A stretch of 64,000 nucleotides of DNA from Permianibacter sp046297695 (GTDB lineage: Bacteria; Pseudomonadota; Gammaproteobacteria; Enterobacterales; Permianibacteraceae), in assembly GCA_046297695.1 (NCBI GenBank), contig JBKBHF010000016.1, positions 1 through 64,000 on the forward strand, read 5' to 3'. Below, one piece after another: positions 54,045 to 62,065 of this stretch. The first letter of the stretch is position 1, and each line of letters opens with the position of its first letter. The translations under genes were made by a program, and so were the position numbers. The notes under the pieces are model-generated. The model was given only the letters and a program-made list of their open reading frames with translations, did no database searches and was not told the origin of the DNA.

Positions 54045-54635
54045 ATGGGCGATGCTCGGGTCGGCGATTATACGGGGATTCGCCGGCGCGTCACACCGGT
54101 CTTGGCGACGTTGCTGGTCGGTTTCGCAACTGCTGACGCTTTCGTCCCGGCCGCCACGGATAGCCCCACGATGACCACACGCTGCCAGCTGTATCTGGTC
54201 CGACACGCCGAAAAACAGGCGACTGCCGGCGAAAAGGACCCGCCACTGACCGCACAAGGCGAGCAACGCGCCCGTGCCCTGGTCGATGCCCTGGCGGACC
54301 GCCCGCTGCAACAGGTGTATGCCACCGATTACCGTCGCACCCAGGCCACGGTCGCGCCAGTCGCGGCCGCGCGTGGCCTGCCGGTCCAGCGCTACGATGC
54401 CCGGCAGTCTGGCGCTTTTTTGACCGCGCTGCTGGCGCAGGGCTGCCCGAACGGCGTGCTCATCGCCGGCCACTCCAACACCCTGCCGGAATTGCTGCGC
54501 CACGCCGGCATCGCCGAAACGGCAACGGAATTCGACGAGAGCCGGTACGGCGAACTGTTCCTGATCGAACGCACCCTGACGGCCGGCGGCTGGCAGGCCA
54601 CGCTGCGCATCGAACGCTTTGGCGACGCCAAATAG
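54045..54635 (+). CDS. Histidine phosphatase family protein, secreted or anchored
   Basis: A 196-residue phosphoglycerate-mutase-like phosphatase. An N-terminal hydrophobic segment (about 17-37) suggests export. The catalytic motif LYLVRHAEKQ holds the phosphorylated His (about 51), YATDYRRTQATV has the conserved Arg, and LIAGHSNTLPELL has the second His (about 146). ATG 54045 has AGGA upstream; ATG 54171 would omit the hydrophobic segment. Substrate unknown. Its start overlaps the sugar-transferase leader on the other strand, so both promoters share this region. Confidence 0.8.
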   Translation: MGDARVGDYTGIRRRVTPVLATLLVGFATADAFVPAATDSPTMTTRCQLYLVRHAEKQATAGEKDPPLTAQGEQRARALVDALADRPLQQVYATDYRRTQATVAPVAAARGLPVQRYDARQSGAFLTALLAQGCPNGVLIAGHSNTLPELLRHAGIAETATEFDESRYGELFLIERTLTAGGWQATLRIERFGDAK

Positions 54636-54837
54636 GCCGCGCTCGTCGGCGCAAACACAACGCTATCGGTGCGCCGGCGGACCCACAGGTGTCCGCCGGC
54701 AGCGACACCGGCGGGCTGGGCAAGTCGGACTGACGCTCGAGCAGCGTCAACGGAACTCCTGCCAGTGCCGCCGGAAGGCCAGCGTATAATCGCCGCCGTC
54801 TTCGCTCACAGCGGCTTCCTCCACAGGCGCCTCAGCC

Positions 54838-55932
54838 ATGCAAAAGAATCTCGAACCCTGTTACTACGGTGACTACCTGCAGCTCGGCAAATTGCTTGAC
54901 GCCCAGCACCCGGTTGCGCCGCGTTATGGCCAGCAGGCCCACGACGAGATGCTGTTCATCATCGTCCATCAGGCTTATGAACTCTGGTTCAAGCAAATCC
55001 TGCACGAACTGCGCGACGTGCACGCCACCATGGCCCAGCCGCACATCAACGAACGCGAGCTCGGTACCGTTATCGCCCGGCTGGAGCGCATCCACAGCAT
55101 CCAAACCGTGCTGGTCCAGCAATTGACGGTGTTGGAAACCATGACCCCGCTCGATTTCCTCGACTTCCGCGATTACCTGATCCCGGCCTCCGGTTTCCAG
55201 AGCATCCAGTTCAAGGAAATCGAGATCCGGCTCGGCCTGCGCGCCAACAAGCGGGTCAATTTCGATCAGCAGAGTTTCTACAGCCGGCTGAACGAAGCGG
55301 ACCGCAACTTCCTCATTGATCTCGAGGCCGGCCCGAACCTGCACGACCACCTCGACGCCTGGCTCGCCCGCATCCCGTTCATCAGCACCACCGACTTCGA
55401 CTTCTGGCAGGCCTACCGGCAGGCCGTCGACCGGATGCTGGCCGACGAAGCCACGATCGTCGGCAAGCACCCGAACTTGTCGCCGCAGGACCGTGACTTC
55501 CAGCTGCGTGAACTGGACAAGACCAAGGTCAGCTTCGACTGCCTGCTCGATGCCAACCGTTTCGACGAGCTGAAAGCCCAGGGCCGGTTTTCCTTGAGCC
55601 AGCGCGCCCTGCTCGCCGCCGTGTTCATCAACCTCTACCGCGACGAACCGATCCTGCACCTGCCGTTCCGGCTGTTGACCGCGCTGGTCGAGCTCGATGA
55701 AGGCTTCACCACCTGGCGTTATCGCCACGTGATGATGGTGCAGCGGATGATCGGCTCGAAGATTGGTACCGGCGGCTCCAGCGGCAGCGATTACCTGCGC
55801 CAGACCACCGAGAACAACCGCTTCTTCCGCGATCTGACCCTGCTGTCGACCTTCCTGCTGCCGCGCTCGGCCTTGCCGCAACTGCCGGAATCACTGCGGG
55901 CGGCGCTGGATTTTCACGCCAACCGCGGCTGA
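54838..55932 (+). CDS. kynA: Tryptophan 2,3-dioxygenase family protein
   Basis: A 364-residue heme enzyme opening the indole ring of tryptophan to N-formylkynurenine. Family signatures: YYGDYLQLGKLL, HDEMLFIIVHQAYELWFKQILHEL with the distal His, SGFQSIQFKEIE with Arg/Phe contacts, and WRYRHVMMVQRMIGSKIGTGGSSG with the proximal His and substrate-ammonium loop. It is longer than the Xanthomonas enzyme (about 298), as in several other bacterial subfamilies. No other kynurenine-pathway gene is in the window. Confidence 0.9.
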   Translation: MQKNLEPCYYGDYLQLGKLLDAQHPVAPRYGQQAHDEMLFIIVHQAYELWFKQILHELRDVHATMAQPHINERELGTVIARLERIHSIQTVLVQQLTVLETMTPLDFLDFRDYLIPASGFQSIQFKEIEIRLGLRANKRVNFDQQSFYSRLNEADRNFLIDLEAGPNLHDHLDAWLARIPFISTTDFDFWQAYRQAVDRMLADEATIVGKHPNLSPQDRDFQLRELDKTKVSFDCLLDANRFDELKAQGRFSLSQRALLAAVFINLYRDEPILHLPFRLLTALVELDEGFTTWRYRHVMMVQRMIGSKIGTGGSSGSDYLRQTTENNRFFRDLTLLSTFLLPRSALPQLPESLRAALDFHANRG

Positions 55933-56051
55933 CTTGACACAGTAACGTACGCATTGCTGCCGGCAGTTGTGCCGGGCCCAGCCCGCTTGGCGTTACGGCA
56001 GCGTCGTCAGTTTTCTTTACGCGCACCGCAGAAACCACAAAGCCGCAACCA

Positions 56052-56110
56052 TTTAAATTTTTGAATTTAAAGTATTTTTTGTTCTTGCCCTGCTCGGCAT
56101 GTGTAATGCT
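56052..56110 (+). promoter_or_regulatory. Putative sigma-54 promoter and A/T-rich inverted repeat before the PEP-CTERM gene
   Basis: GGCAT (56096-56100) and TGC (56107-56109) keep the GG-N10-GC spacing of -24/-12 promoters. The inverted repeat TTTAAATT/AATTTAAA (56052-56071) is just upstream. PEP-CTERM genes are known to be controlled by RpoN with PrsK/PrsR in other bacteria. The match to TGGCAC-N5-TTGC is imperfect. Confidence 0.35.
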
Positions 56111-56173
56111 TCACAATTTTGGAGTGGGAAACCCTCCCACCGGAAGCAATAACGATTCGAGGAGGCGGTAGTC

Positions 56174-56683
56174 ATGAACTGCGTGAAGAAGTGGTTGGCT
56201 GCAGCGGCGTTAGTGCTGTGTGGGCAGGCATCTGCCAGTATTGTTGAAACGGTTTATCTGGAGTTTGAGTCGGGGGCTACCTGGGAAGGCACAATCACGT
56301 TCAATGATGGCTATCTTGGCATGACCGACGCGGAGGGCTGGCTCACCGGTGGCAGCTACAACTTTAACGAGTTCTTTTCATGGACATGGTGGCAGGGAAC
56401 AGGGCAAACCAACCCTCAGGACTGGAACGGCGACGGCTTTTTCACTGACTGGTTGATGAACGGCACGAGTAGCAGCGACTACAGCATCTATATCGGCCTT
56501 GCCTGGAGCGTGGTGGATACGCAACTAACGTTCACATTGCTCAGCGATCCCTATTACTCCGGCAATAACGTCTACAACGACCTAATAACAGACGTTTCAA
56601 CTACCGGAGTGAGCGAACCCTCCGCCTTGTTGCTGGGAGGACTCGGCTTGGGCTTGCTGTTGATGCAACGCCGCCGCCATTGA
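56174..56683 (+). CDS. PEP-CTERM sorting-domain protein
   Basis: A 169-residue exported protein. A signal peptide (1-22, ending ASA) precedes a Trp/Asn/Asp-rich central part (WTWWQGTGQTNP, DWNGDGFFTDWLMNG) and a C-terminal exosortase sorting signal (about 146-169) with SEPSALLLG, a hydrophobic helix and RRRH. Ser replaces Pro of the usual PEP motif. Exosortase cuts at this site and exports the protein. GAGGAGG precedes ATG 56174. A strong terminator follows. The exosortase gene is not in the window, but the Xrt-type ATPase and sugar transferase are. Confidence 0.88.
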   Translation: MNCVKKWLAAAALVLCGQASASIVETVYLEFESGATWEGTITFNDGYLGMTDAEGWLTGGSYNFNEFFSWTWWQGTGQTNPQDWNGDGFFTDWLMNGTSSSDYSIYIGLAWSVVDTQLTFTLLSDPYYSGNNVYNDLITDVSTTGVSEPSALLLGGLGLGLLLMQRRRH

Positions 56684-56708
56684 ATCAACAAACCGTAGCT
56701 GCATTTGA

Positions 56709-56737
56709 CAACCCCCGCTTTTGCGGGGGTTGTTTTT
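56709..56737 (+). terminator. Rho-independent terminator
   Basis: CAACCCCCGC-TTTT-GCGGGGGTTG followed by five T. It ends the PEP-CTERM gene and faces the convergent fRMsr gene. Confidence 0.9.
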
Positions 56738-56761
56738 ATGCCCAAGGAAAGTCGGGGTACA

Positions 56762-57244
56762 TCAAATGGCCGAGAATGCTGTAGCTGCCACAAAACAGTC
56801 GAGCAACCGGACCATTCCGTTGGCGTCGTCCTGATCAAACCGGCCATGGCGTGGACTGTCCATATCGAAAACCCCCCACAGCACACCATTTACCCGCACC
56901 GGCAATACCAACTCGGCATTGGAAGCACCATCACAGGCGATATGGCCAGGAAAAGCATGGACGTCTGCCACCAGCTGGATTTCGCCGCTCCGGGCACAAG
57001 CACCGCAAACGCCCTTGTCGAACGGGATACGGACGCAAGCCACTTTGCCCTGAAAAGGCCCCAGTACCAGTTCACCACCGCGGTTCAGGTAAAAACCGGC
57101 CCAGTTCAACTCCGGCACCTGCTGGGCGATCAGGGCACTGAACTGGCTGGCATTGGCGAGCCAGTCGCGTTCGCCATGGAACAGCGCTTCGGCCTGCTTC
57201 AACAGTTCGGCATAGGCGGCGCGTTTGGTCTCGGCAGTGGACAT
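56762..57244 (-). CDS. msrC: Free methionine-(R)-sulfoxide reductase (GAF domain)
   Basis: A 160-residue single GAF-domain enzyme that reduces free methionine-R-sulfoxide. The redox cysteines are in RIPFDKGVCGACARSGEIQLV and FPGHIACDGASNAELVLPV, matching the three conserved Cys; GVFDMDSP follows. ATG 57244 fits the family start; an in-frame ATG 57274 is possible. Neither has a strong ribosome-binding site. It is divergent from the RND operon, with 221 bases between them. Confidence 0.9.
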   Translation of the reverse strand: MSTAETKRAAYAELLKQAEALFHGERDWLANASQFSALIAQQVPELNWAGFYLNRGGELVLGPFQGKVACVRIPFDKGVCGACARSGEIQLVADVHAFPGHIACDGASNAELVLPVRVNGVLWGVFDMDSPRHGRFDQDDANGMVRLLDCFVAATAFSAI

Positions 57245-57409
57245 ATCTAACGCAGTCAAGTCATCGGCATGCATGGCTAACACCGTAAGAGCGGAAATGG
57301 CGGCCATTTTAACCACTCATTGACAATTTTCGCCGAGCCGGTCAAACCAAATTGTCCTGAGACCCGTCACATGCCGTTACAGATCAGACACTTGGCTGTT
57401 ACAGCAATG

Positions 57410-57427
57410 TTGGCACACTCGCTGCCA
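57410..57427 (+). promoter_or_regulatory. Putative sigma-54 promoter of the RND operon
   Basis: TGGCAC (57411-57416), five bases, then CTGC, with the exact GG-N10-GC spacing, about 40 bases upstream of the adaptor start. The -24 element is perfect; the -12 has C for T. Confidence 0.4.
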
Positions 57428-57465
57428 AGTTGATGACAAGCGCATTCATATAAAAGGAGCCCTCC

Positions 57466-58533
57466 ATGACCACCGGTCGCCTGTCCTTGCTCGCCATGAC
57501 CCTTACCGGGCTGCTCGCTCTGCATGGCTGCAGCAATGACGCCAACTCCAAAGAAGCCGGACCCGACGGCAACGACAAAAAAGAAGAGATCGCGCTGCCG
57601 GTGGAAGTCAGCAAAGCTACAACCGGCACCATCGCCGCCACCCTCACCAGCACCACCACGCTGGAAGCAGAAGAGCAGGCGCAGGTCGTCGCCAAGATCA
57701 GCGGCGTTGCGACCCGCCTGTTTGTTGAAGAAGGCCAGTTCGTCAAAGCCGGGGAGCCGCTGCTGCAACTCGACACCGAAAAACTGCAACTGGAAGTTGC
57801 CCGTGCCGAGAGCAACCTCGCCCGGCTGGCCAATGATCTGGAGCGCAGCAAGCAGCTGTTCCAGAAACAGCTGATCAGCTCCGATGCCTACGACAAAATC
57901 AAATACGAGTACGACGCACTGAAAGCCAGTTCGGAACTGGCCAAGCTCGATGTCGCCTATGGCACGGTGCGGGCACCGATCAGCGGCGTCGTGTCCAAGC
58001 GCATGGTGAAGGTTGGCAACATGGTGCAACTGAACCAGCCGGTATTCGAAATCACCGATTTTGATCCACTGCTGGCCGTTATTCATGTACCGGAACGCGA
58101 ACTCGCCAAGCTGCACCTGAAACAGCAGGCGCTGATTACCGTCGATGCCCATCGCGGCCAACTGTATCCGGCCAGCATTCTGCGCATCAGCCCGGTCATT
58201 GATGCCGCGTCCGGCACCTTCAAGGTGACCCTTGCCGTCAACGACAGCAAACGCGAGCTGAAGCCCGGCATGTTTGGCCGGGTCGCCGTCACCTATGCGC
58301 AACACGACAACGCCGTGCTGGTTGCCAAAGACGCCGTATTGAACGAAGACGGTGAAACCGCCGTATTTATCGTGCGCGACAATAAAGCTTACCGGACGCC
58401 GGTGGAAACAGGCTTCACTGACGACAAGCACATCGAGATCCTGCGCGGTGTTGCCGCCAACGATGTCATCGTCAGCACCGGTCAGAACAGCCTGAAGCAC
58501 GAAGCCTCCGTGCAAGTGTTGAATACGCTGTAA
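57466..58533 (+). CDS. RND efflux periplasmic adaptor (membrane fusion protein), lipoprotein
   Basis: A 355-residue adaptor. The lipobox LALHGC makes Cys about 22 the lipidation site. The lipoyl-like barrel halves (EEGQFVKAGEPLLQLD and VRAPISGVVSKRMVKVGNMV) flank an alpha-helical hairpin (about 105-165); a beta-barrel and membrane-proximal domain (about 185-355) follow. It links the two permeases downstream to an outer-membrane channel not seen here. AAGGAG precedes ATG 57466. Confidence 0.9.
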   Translation: MTTGRLSLLAMTLTGLLALHGCSNDANSKEAGPDGNDKKEEIALPVEVSKATTGTIAATLTSTTTLEAEEQAQVVAKISGVATRLFVEEGQFVKAGEPLLQLDTEKLQLEVARAESNLARLANDLERSKQLFQKQLISSDAYDKIKYEYDALKASSELAKLDVAYGTVRAPISGVVSKRMVKVGNMVQLNQPVFEITDFDPLLAVIHVPERELAKLHLKQQALITVDAHRGQLYPASILRISPVIDAASGTFKVTLAVNDSKRELKPGMFGRVAVTYAQHDNAVLVAKDAVLNEDGETAVFIVRDNKAYRTPVETGFTDDKHIEILRGVAANDVIVSTGQNSLKHEASVQVLNTL

Positions 58534-58686
58534 ACCAGCAATGCCACGGAACGGCAACATGACCGCTGCGCGTGCTCCGTCTGGCTGCCATTCCCGACGG
58601 GTCGCTTTCCCCGACCCGCCGCTCCTTTTCGCGCAGAAGACGCCCACTGAATTGGGCCTTTTCACTTCACACAAGACAGGGACATC

Positions 58687-61600
58687 ATGACCCTAATCGA
58701 ACTGTCCATGCGTCGACCGGTTACCGTGTCGATGGCCGTAGTGGCGATGCTGGTATTTGGCTTGGTACTGCTCGGCCGTCTTGGCCTGACGCTGCTGCCG
58801 GATCTGTCCTATCCCACGCTGACCGTCCGCACCACCTATACCGGGGCGGCACCGTCCGAAGTTGAAAATCTGATCTCGAAACCGATCGAAGAAGCGGTCG
58901 GCGTGATCAAGAACGTGCGCACGGTCAAATCGATTTCGCGCGCCGGCCAGAGCGATGTGCTGCTCGAGTTCAACTGGGGCACCGACATGGGCCTCGCCGG
59001 CATCGATGTCCGCGAAAAGCTCGATCTGGTGCAGCTGCCGCTGGACGTCCAGCGCCCGACCCTGCTGCGCTTCAATCCGACGCTGGATCCGATCGTGCGC
59101 CTGTCACTGTCGCGCGCCACTGTCAACAGCACACAGACGCCGGAAGCCGCCGAACAAAGTCTGACGGCCTTGCGCCGGCTCGCCGATGAACAGATCAAGA
59201 AGCAGCTGGAAGCCATCGAAGGCGTTGCCGCGGTCAAGATCAGCGGCGGCTTTGAAGACGAAGTGCAGATCAACATCGATCAGGACAAGCTGTCACAACT
59301 GAACCTCAGCATCGAACAGGTCGCCCAGCATCTGCAGGCCGAGAACATCAACCTGTCAGGTGGCCGGTTGGAAGAAGGCAGCCAGCAGCTGCTGGTTCGG
59401 ACCATCAACCAGTATCAGTCGGTTCAGGAAATGGCCGACACCATCGTCACCAGCAAAGACGGCAAACCGGTCTATCTGCGCGATATTGCCCAGGTGGCGA
59501 TGCGCTACAAGGAGCGCGAAGCGGTCACCCGCATCAATGGTGTCGAAGCCGTTGAACTCGCACTGTACAAAGAGGGCGATGCCAACACCGTCGCCGTCGC
59601 CAAGCAAATCAAGCGGCGGCTGGAGTCGCTCGGCAAATCGCTTGGCGAACAGCTGAAACTCGACATCATCTACGACCAGTCGGTGTTCATCGAAGACGCG
59701 GTTGGCGAGGTGATTGACAACGGTATCCAGGGCGGCATTCTGGCGACCTTGATCCTGTATCTGTTCCTGCGCAATGTCTGGGCGACCGTGATCATTGCGC
59801 TGTCGATTCCGGTTGCCGTGGTCATTTCGTTCAACCTGATGTATGCCGCCGGCGTCACCCTGAACATCATGTCGCTCGGCGGTATTGCGCTGTCGATCGG
59901 CATGTTGATCGACAACGGCATTGTCGTACTGGAGAACATCGACACCCATCGCAAGATGGGCAAAGACATCTGGCAAGCCGCGCGCGACGGCACCGCAGAG
60001 GTTGCCGGCGCGGTCACGGCATCGACCTTGACCTCGGTCGCCGTGTTCCTGCCGCTGGTGTTTGTCCAGGGCATTGCCGGCCAGTTGTTTCGTGATCAGG
60101 CCCTGACGGTTACCTTCTCGCAATTCGTTTCGCTGTTCATCGGGTTTACCCTGATCCCGATGCTGGCGGTGGTCGGCAAGCGCCGTGGTGCTGCCGCCGA
60201 ACCGCTGACCGCTCTGCATCGCGGTCAGCATCACGATGAAGCGACTGTGCCGCTCGCCAGCACCGCGCCGACGACCACCGCCGAGAGCGGTGCGGTCGAG
60301 CGTCAGCCATCACGGATCAGTCGGCTGGGTCGGATCATCGCCGCGCCATTCCGGGTGCTGGGCAGGATTATCGCCGTTCTGTTGACCCCGTTCGTGTGGG
60401 TGGCGCAGCGCTTGCGCAATATTCCTGTCGCCACCTTGGTACTGAGCTGGCTGCTGAAGTTCGCCGGCTTCATCGGCCATGTGATGCATTTATTGTTCAA
60501 ACCGGTAGTGTCCGGCTTCAACTACGGCTACGGCAAACTTGAGCGTGGCTACGACCAACTGATCAATATCTCACTACAACACCGGCCAACAGTACTGGCC
60601 GTCGCCTTCGGTATGTTCGGTTTGAGTCTGTATATGCTGTCACGCATCGGCGTCGAACTGATTCCGCAACTGGCGCAGGGCGAATTTGTCGCCAACCTGC
60701 GCGCCGCACCGGGCACGCCGCTGGCCAAGACCGACGAGATCCTGCTCAAGGCCCACCAGATCGCCGCGGCCATGCCAGAAGTCGAACGCAGCTTCGCTGT
60801 GGCCGGCAGCGGCAACCGGCTGGATGCGTCGCCGGACAAGGGCGGCGAAAACGTCGGCGAGCTGAACGTGGTGCTGAAGAAACCGGTTTCGCAGGACACC
60901 GAAGCCGCGGTGATGCGCAAGCTGCGCGAGCAGCTCGCGCAGCTGCCGGGTGTGCAGGTACAAGTCGAGCGACGCGCCCTGTTCACGTTCAAGACCCCAC
61001 TGGAAATCGAACTGGTCGGCTACAACCTCGATGAGCTGCGGGCCGCATCGGCGCAATTGCTGACCATGATGCGCACCCAGGATCGCTTCATCGACATTCG
61101 TTCAACGGTTGAGGATGGCTACCCGGAACTGCAGATCCTGTTCGACCATGAACGGGCTGCCAGTCTGGGCCTGTCGGTGCCGGACATCGCTCAGCGTGTC
61201 GTCAAGAAGCTGCGCGGCGATATCGCCACCCGTTACGCCTTCCGTGACCGCAAGATCGATGTTGTCGTCCGGCTCGCCGAAGACGACCGCAACTCGGTCG
61301 AAGAAGTACGGCAACTGATCGTCAACTCGGATCAGGACCGGCCGGTGCCACTGTCGGCGGTGGCCGAGGTCAAGCTGGCAATTGGACCGAGCGAAATTCA
61401 CCGTATCGGTCAGGAACGTGTTGCCATCGTATCGGCCAACTTGCGCTACGGCGATTTGGGTGAAGCCGCGGCAGCCGCGCAGGCGCTGATTGACCAGCTG
61501 CCGGAGCGCAGCGGTGTCGAAGTGCGACTCGCCGGCCAGAACGCCGAGATGGAGGTGTCGTTCCAGTCGCTGCAGTTTGCCTTGCTGCTGGCACTGTTCC

Positions 61601-62052
61601 TGGTTTATCTGGTGATGGCTTCGCAGTTCGAATCGCTGCTGCATCCGTTCGTTATCATGTTCAGCGTGCCGCTGGCGCTGGTTGGCGCCGTACTGGCGTT
61701 GGTGATCACCGGCCAGACCATCAGCGTCGTCGTGTTCATCGGTCTCATCATGCTGGCTGGTATCGTGGTCAACAACGCCATTGTGCTGATTGACCGGGTC
61801 AACCAGCTGCGTGACGAAGGCATGCAGAAACTCGCCGCAGTCCGGGAAGCCGGCCGCAGCCGCTTGCGTCCGATCATGATGACGATGTTGACGACGGTAC
61901 TCGGCATGGTGCCACTGGCGCTCGGTATCGGTGAAGGCGCGGAAATTCGCGCGCCAATGGCAATCACCGTGATCGGCGGCATCACCGTTTCGACGCTGCT
62001 GACGCTGGTCGTGATCCCGGTGCTGTACACCTTGCTCGATCGTTCGGAATAA
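58687..62052 (+). CDS. RND efflux permease, HAE1/AcrB-like, first of two
   Basis: A 1121-residue trimeric proton-driven exporter. N-terminal LIELSMRRPVTVSMAVVAMLVFG, porter-domain EIxxPxxEAVG motif (KPIEEAVGVIKNV), GLLVDD-equivalent GMLIDNGIVVLENID in TM4, and a second half ending LTLVVIPVLYTLLD. An insertion of about 105 residues (about 497-604) separates TM6 and TM7, longer than in AcrB. It carries a Thr/Ser/Ala-rich charged stretch, then two extra hydrophobic segments. The 154 bases from the adaptor contain no terminator. Substrate cannot be assigned. Confidence 0.92.
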   Translation: MTLIELSMRRPVTVSMAVVAMLVFGLVLLGRLGLTLLPDLSYPTLTVRTTYTGAAPSEVENLISKPIEEAVGVIKNVRTVKSISRAGQSDVLLEFNWGTDMGLAGIDVREKLDLVQLPLDVQRPTLLRFNPTLDPIVRLSLSRATVNSTQTPEAAEQSLTALRRLADEQIKKQLEAIEGVAAVKISGGFEDEVQINIDQDKLSQLNLSIEQVAQHLQAENINLSGGRLEEGSQQLLVRTINQYQSVQEMADTIVTSKDGKPVYLRDIAQVAMRYKEREAVTRINGVEAVELALYKEGDANTVAVAKQIKRRLESLGKSLGEQLKLDIIYDQSVFIEDAVGEVIDNGIQGGILATLILYLFLRNVWATVIIALSIPVAVVISFNLMYAAGVTLNIMSLGGIALSIGMLIDNGIVVLENIDTHRKMGKDIWQAARDGTAEVAGAVTASTLTSVAVFLPLVFVQGIAGQLFRDQALTVTFSQFVSLFIGFTLIPMLAVVGKRRGAAAEPLTALHRGQHHDEATVPLASTAPTTTAESGAVERQPSRISRLGRIIAAPFRVLGRIIAVLLTPFVWVAQRLRNIPVATLVLSWLLKFAGFIGHVMHLLFKPVVSGFNYGYGKLERGYDQLINISLQHRPTVLAVAFGMFGLSLYMLSRIGVELIPQLAQGEFVANLRAAPGTPLAKTDEILLKAHQIAAAMPEVERSFAVAGSGNRLDASPDKGGENVGELNVVLKKPVSQDTEAAVMRKLREQLAQLPGVQVQVERRALFTFKTPLEIELVGYNLDELRAASAQLLTMMRTQDRFIDIRSTVEDGYPELQILFDHERAASLGLSVPDIAQRVVKKLRGDIATRYAFRDRKIDVVVRLAEDDRNSVEEVRQLIVNSDQDRPVPLSAVAEVKLAIGPSEIHRIGQERVAIVSANLRYGDLGEAAAAAQALIDQLPERSGVEVRLAGQNAEMEVSFQSLQFALLLALFLVYLVMASQFESLLHPFVIMFSVPLALVGAVLALVITGQTISVVVFIGLIMLAGIVVNNAIVLIDRVNQLRDEGMQKLAAVREAGRSRLRPIMMTMLTTVLGMVPLALGIGEGAEIRAPMAITVIGGITVSTLLTLVVIPVLYTLLDRSE

Positions 62053-62065
62053 CAGGAGCACAGCC

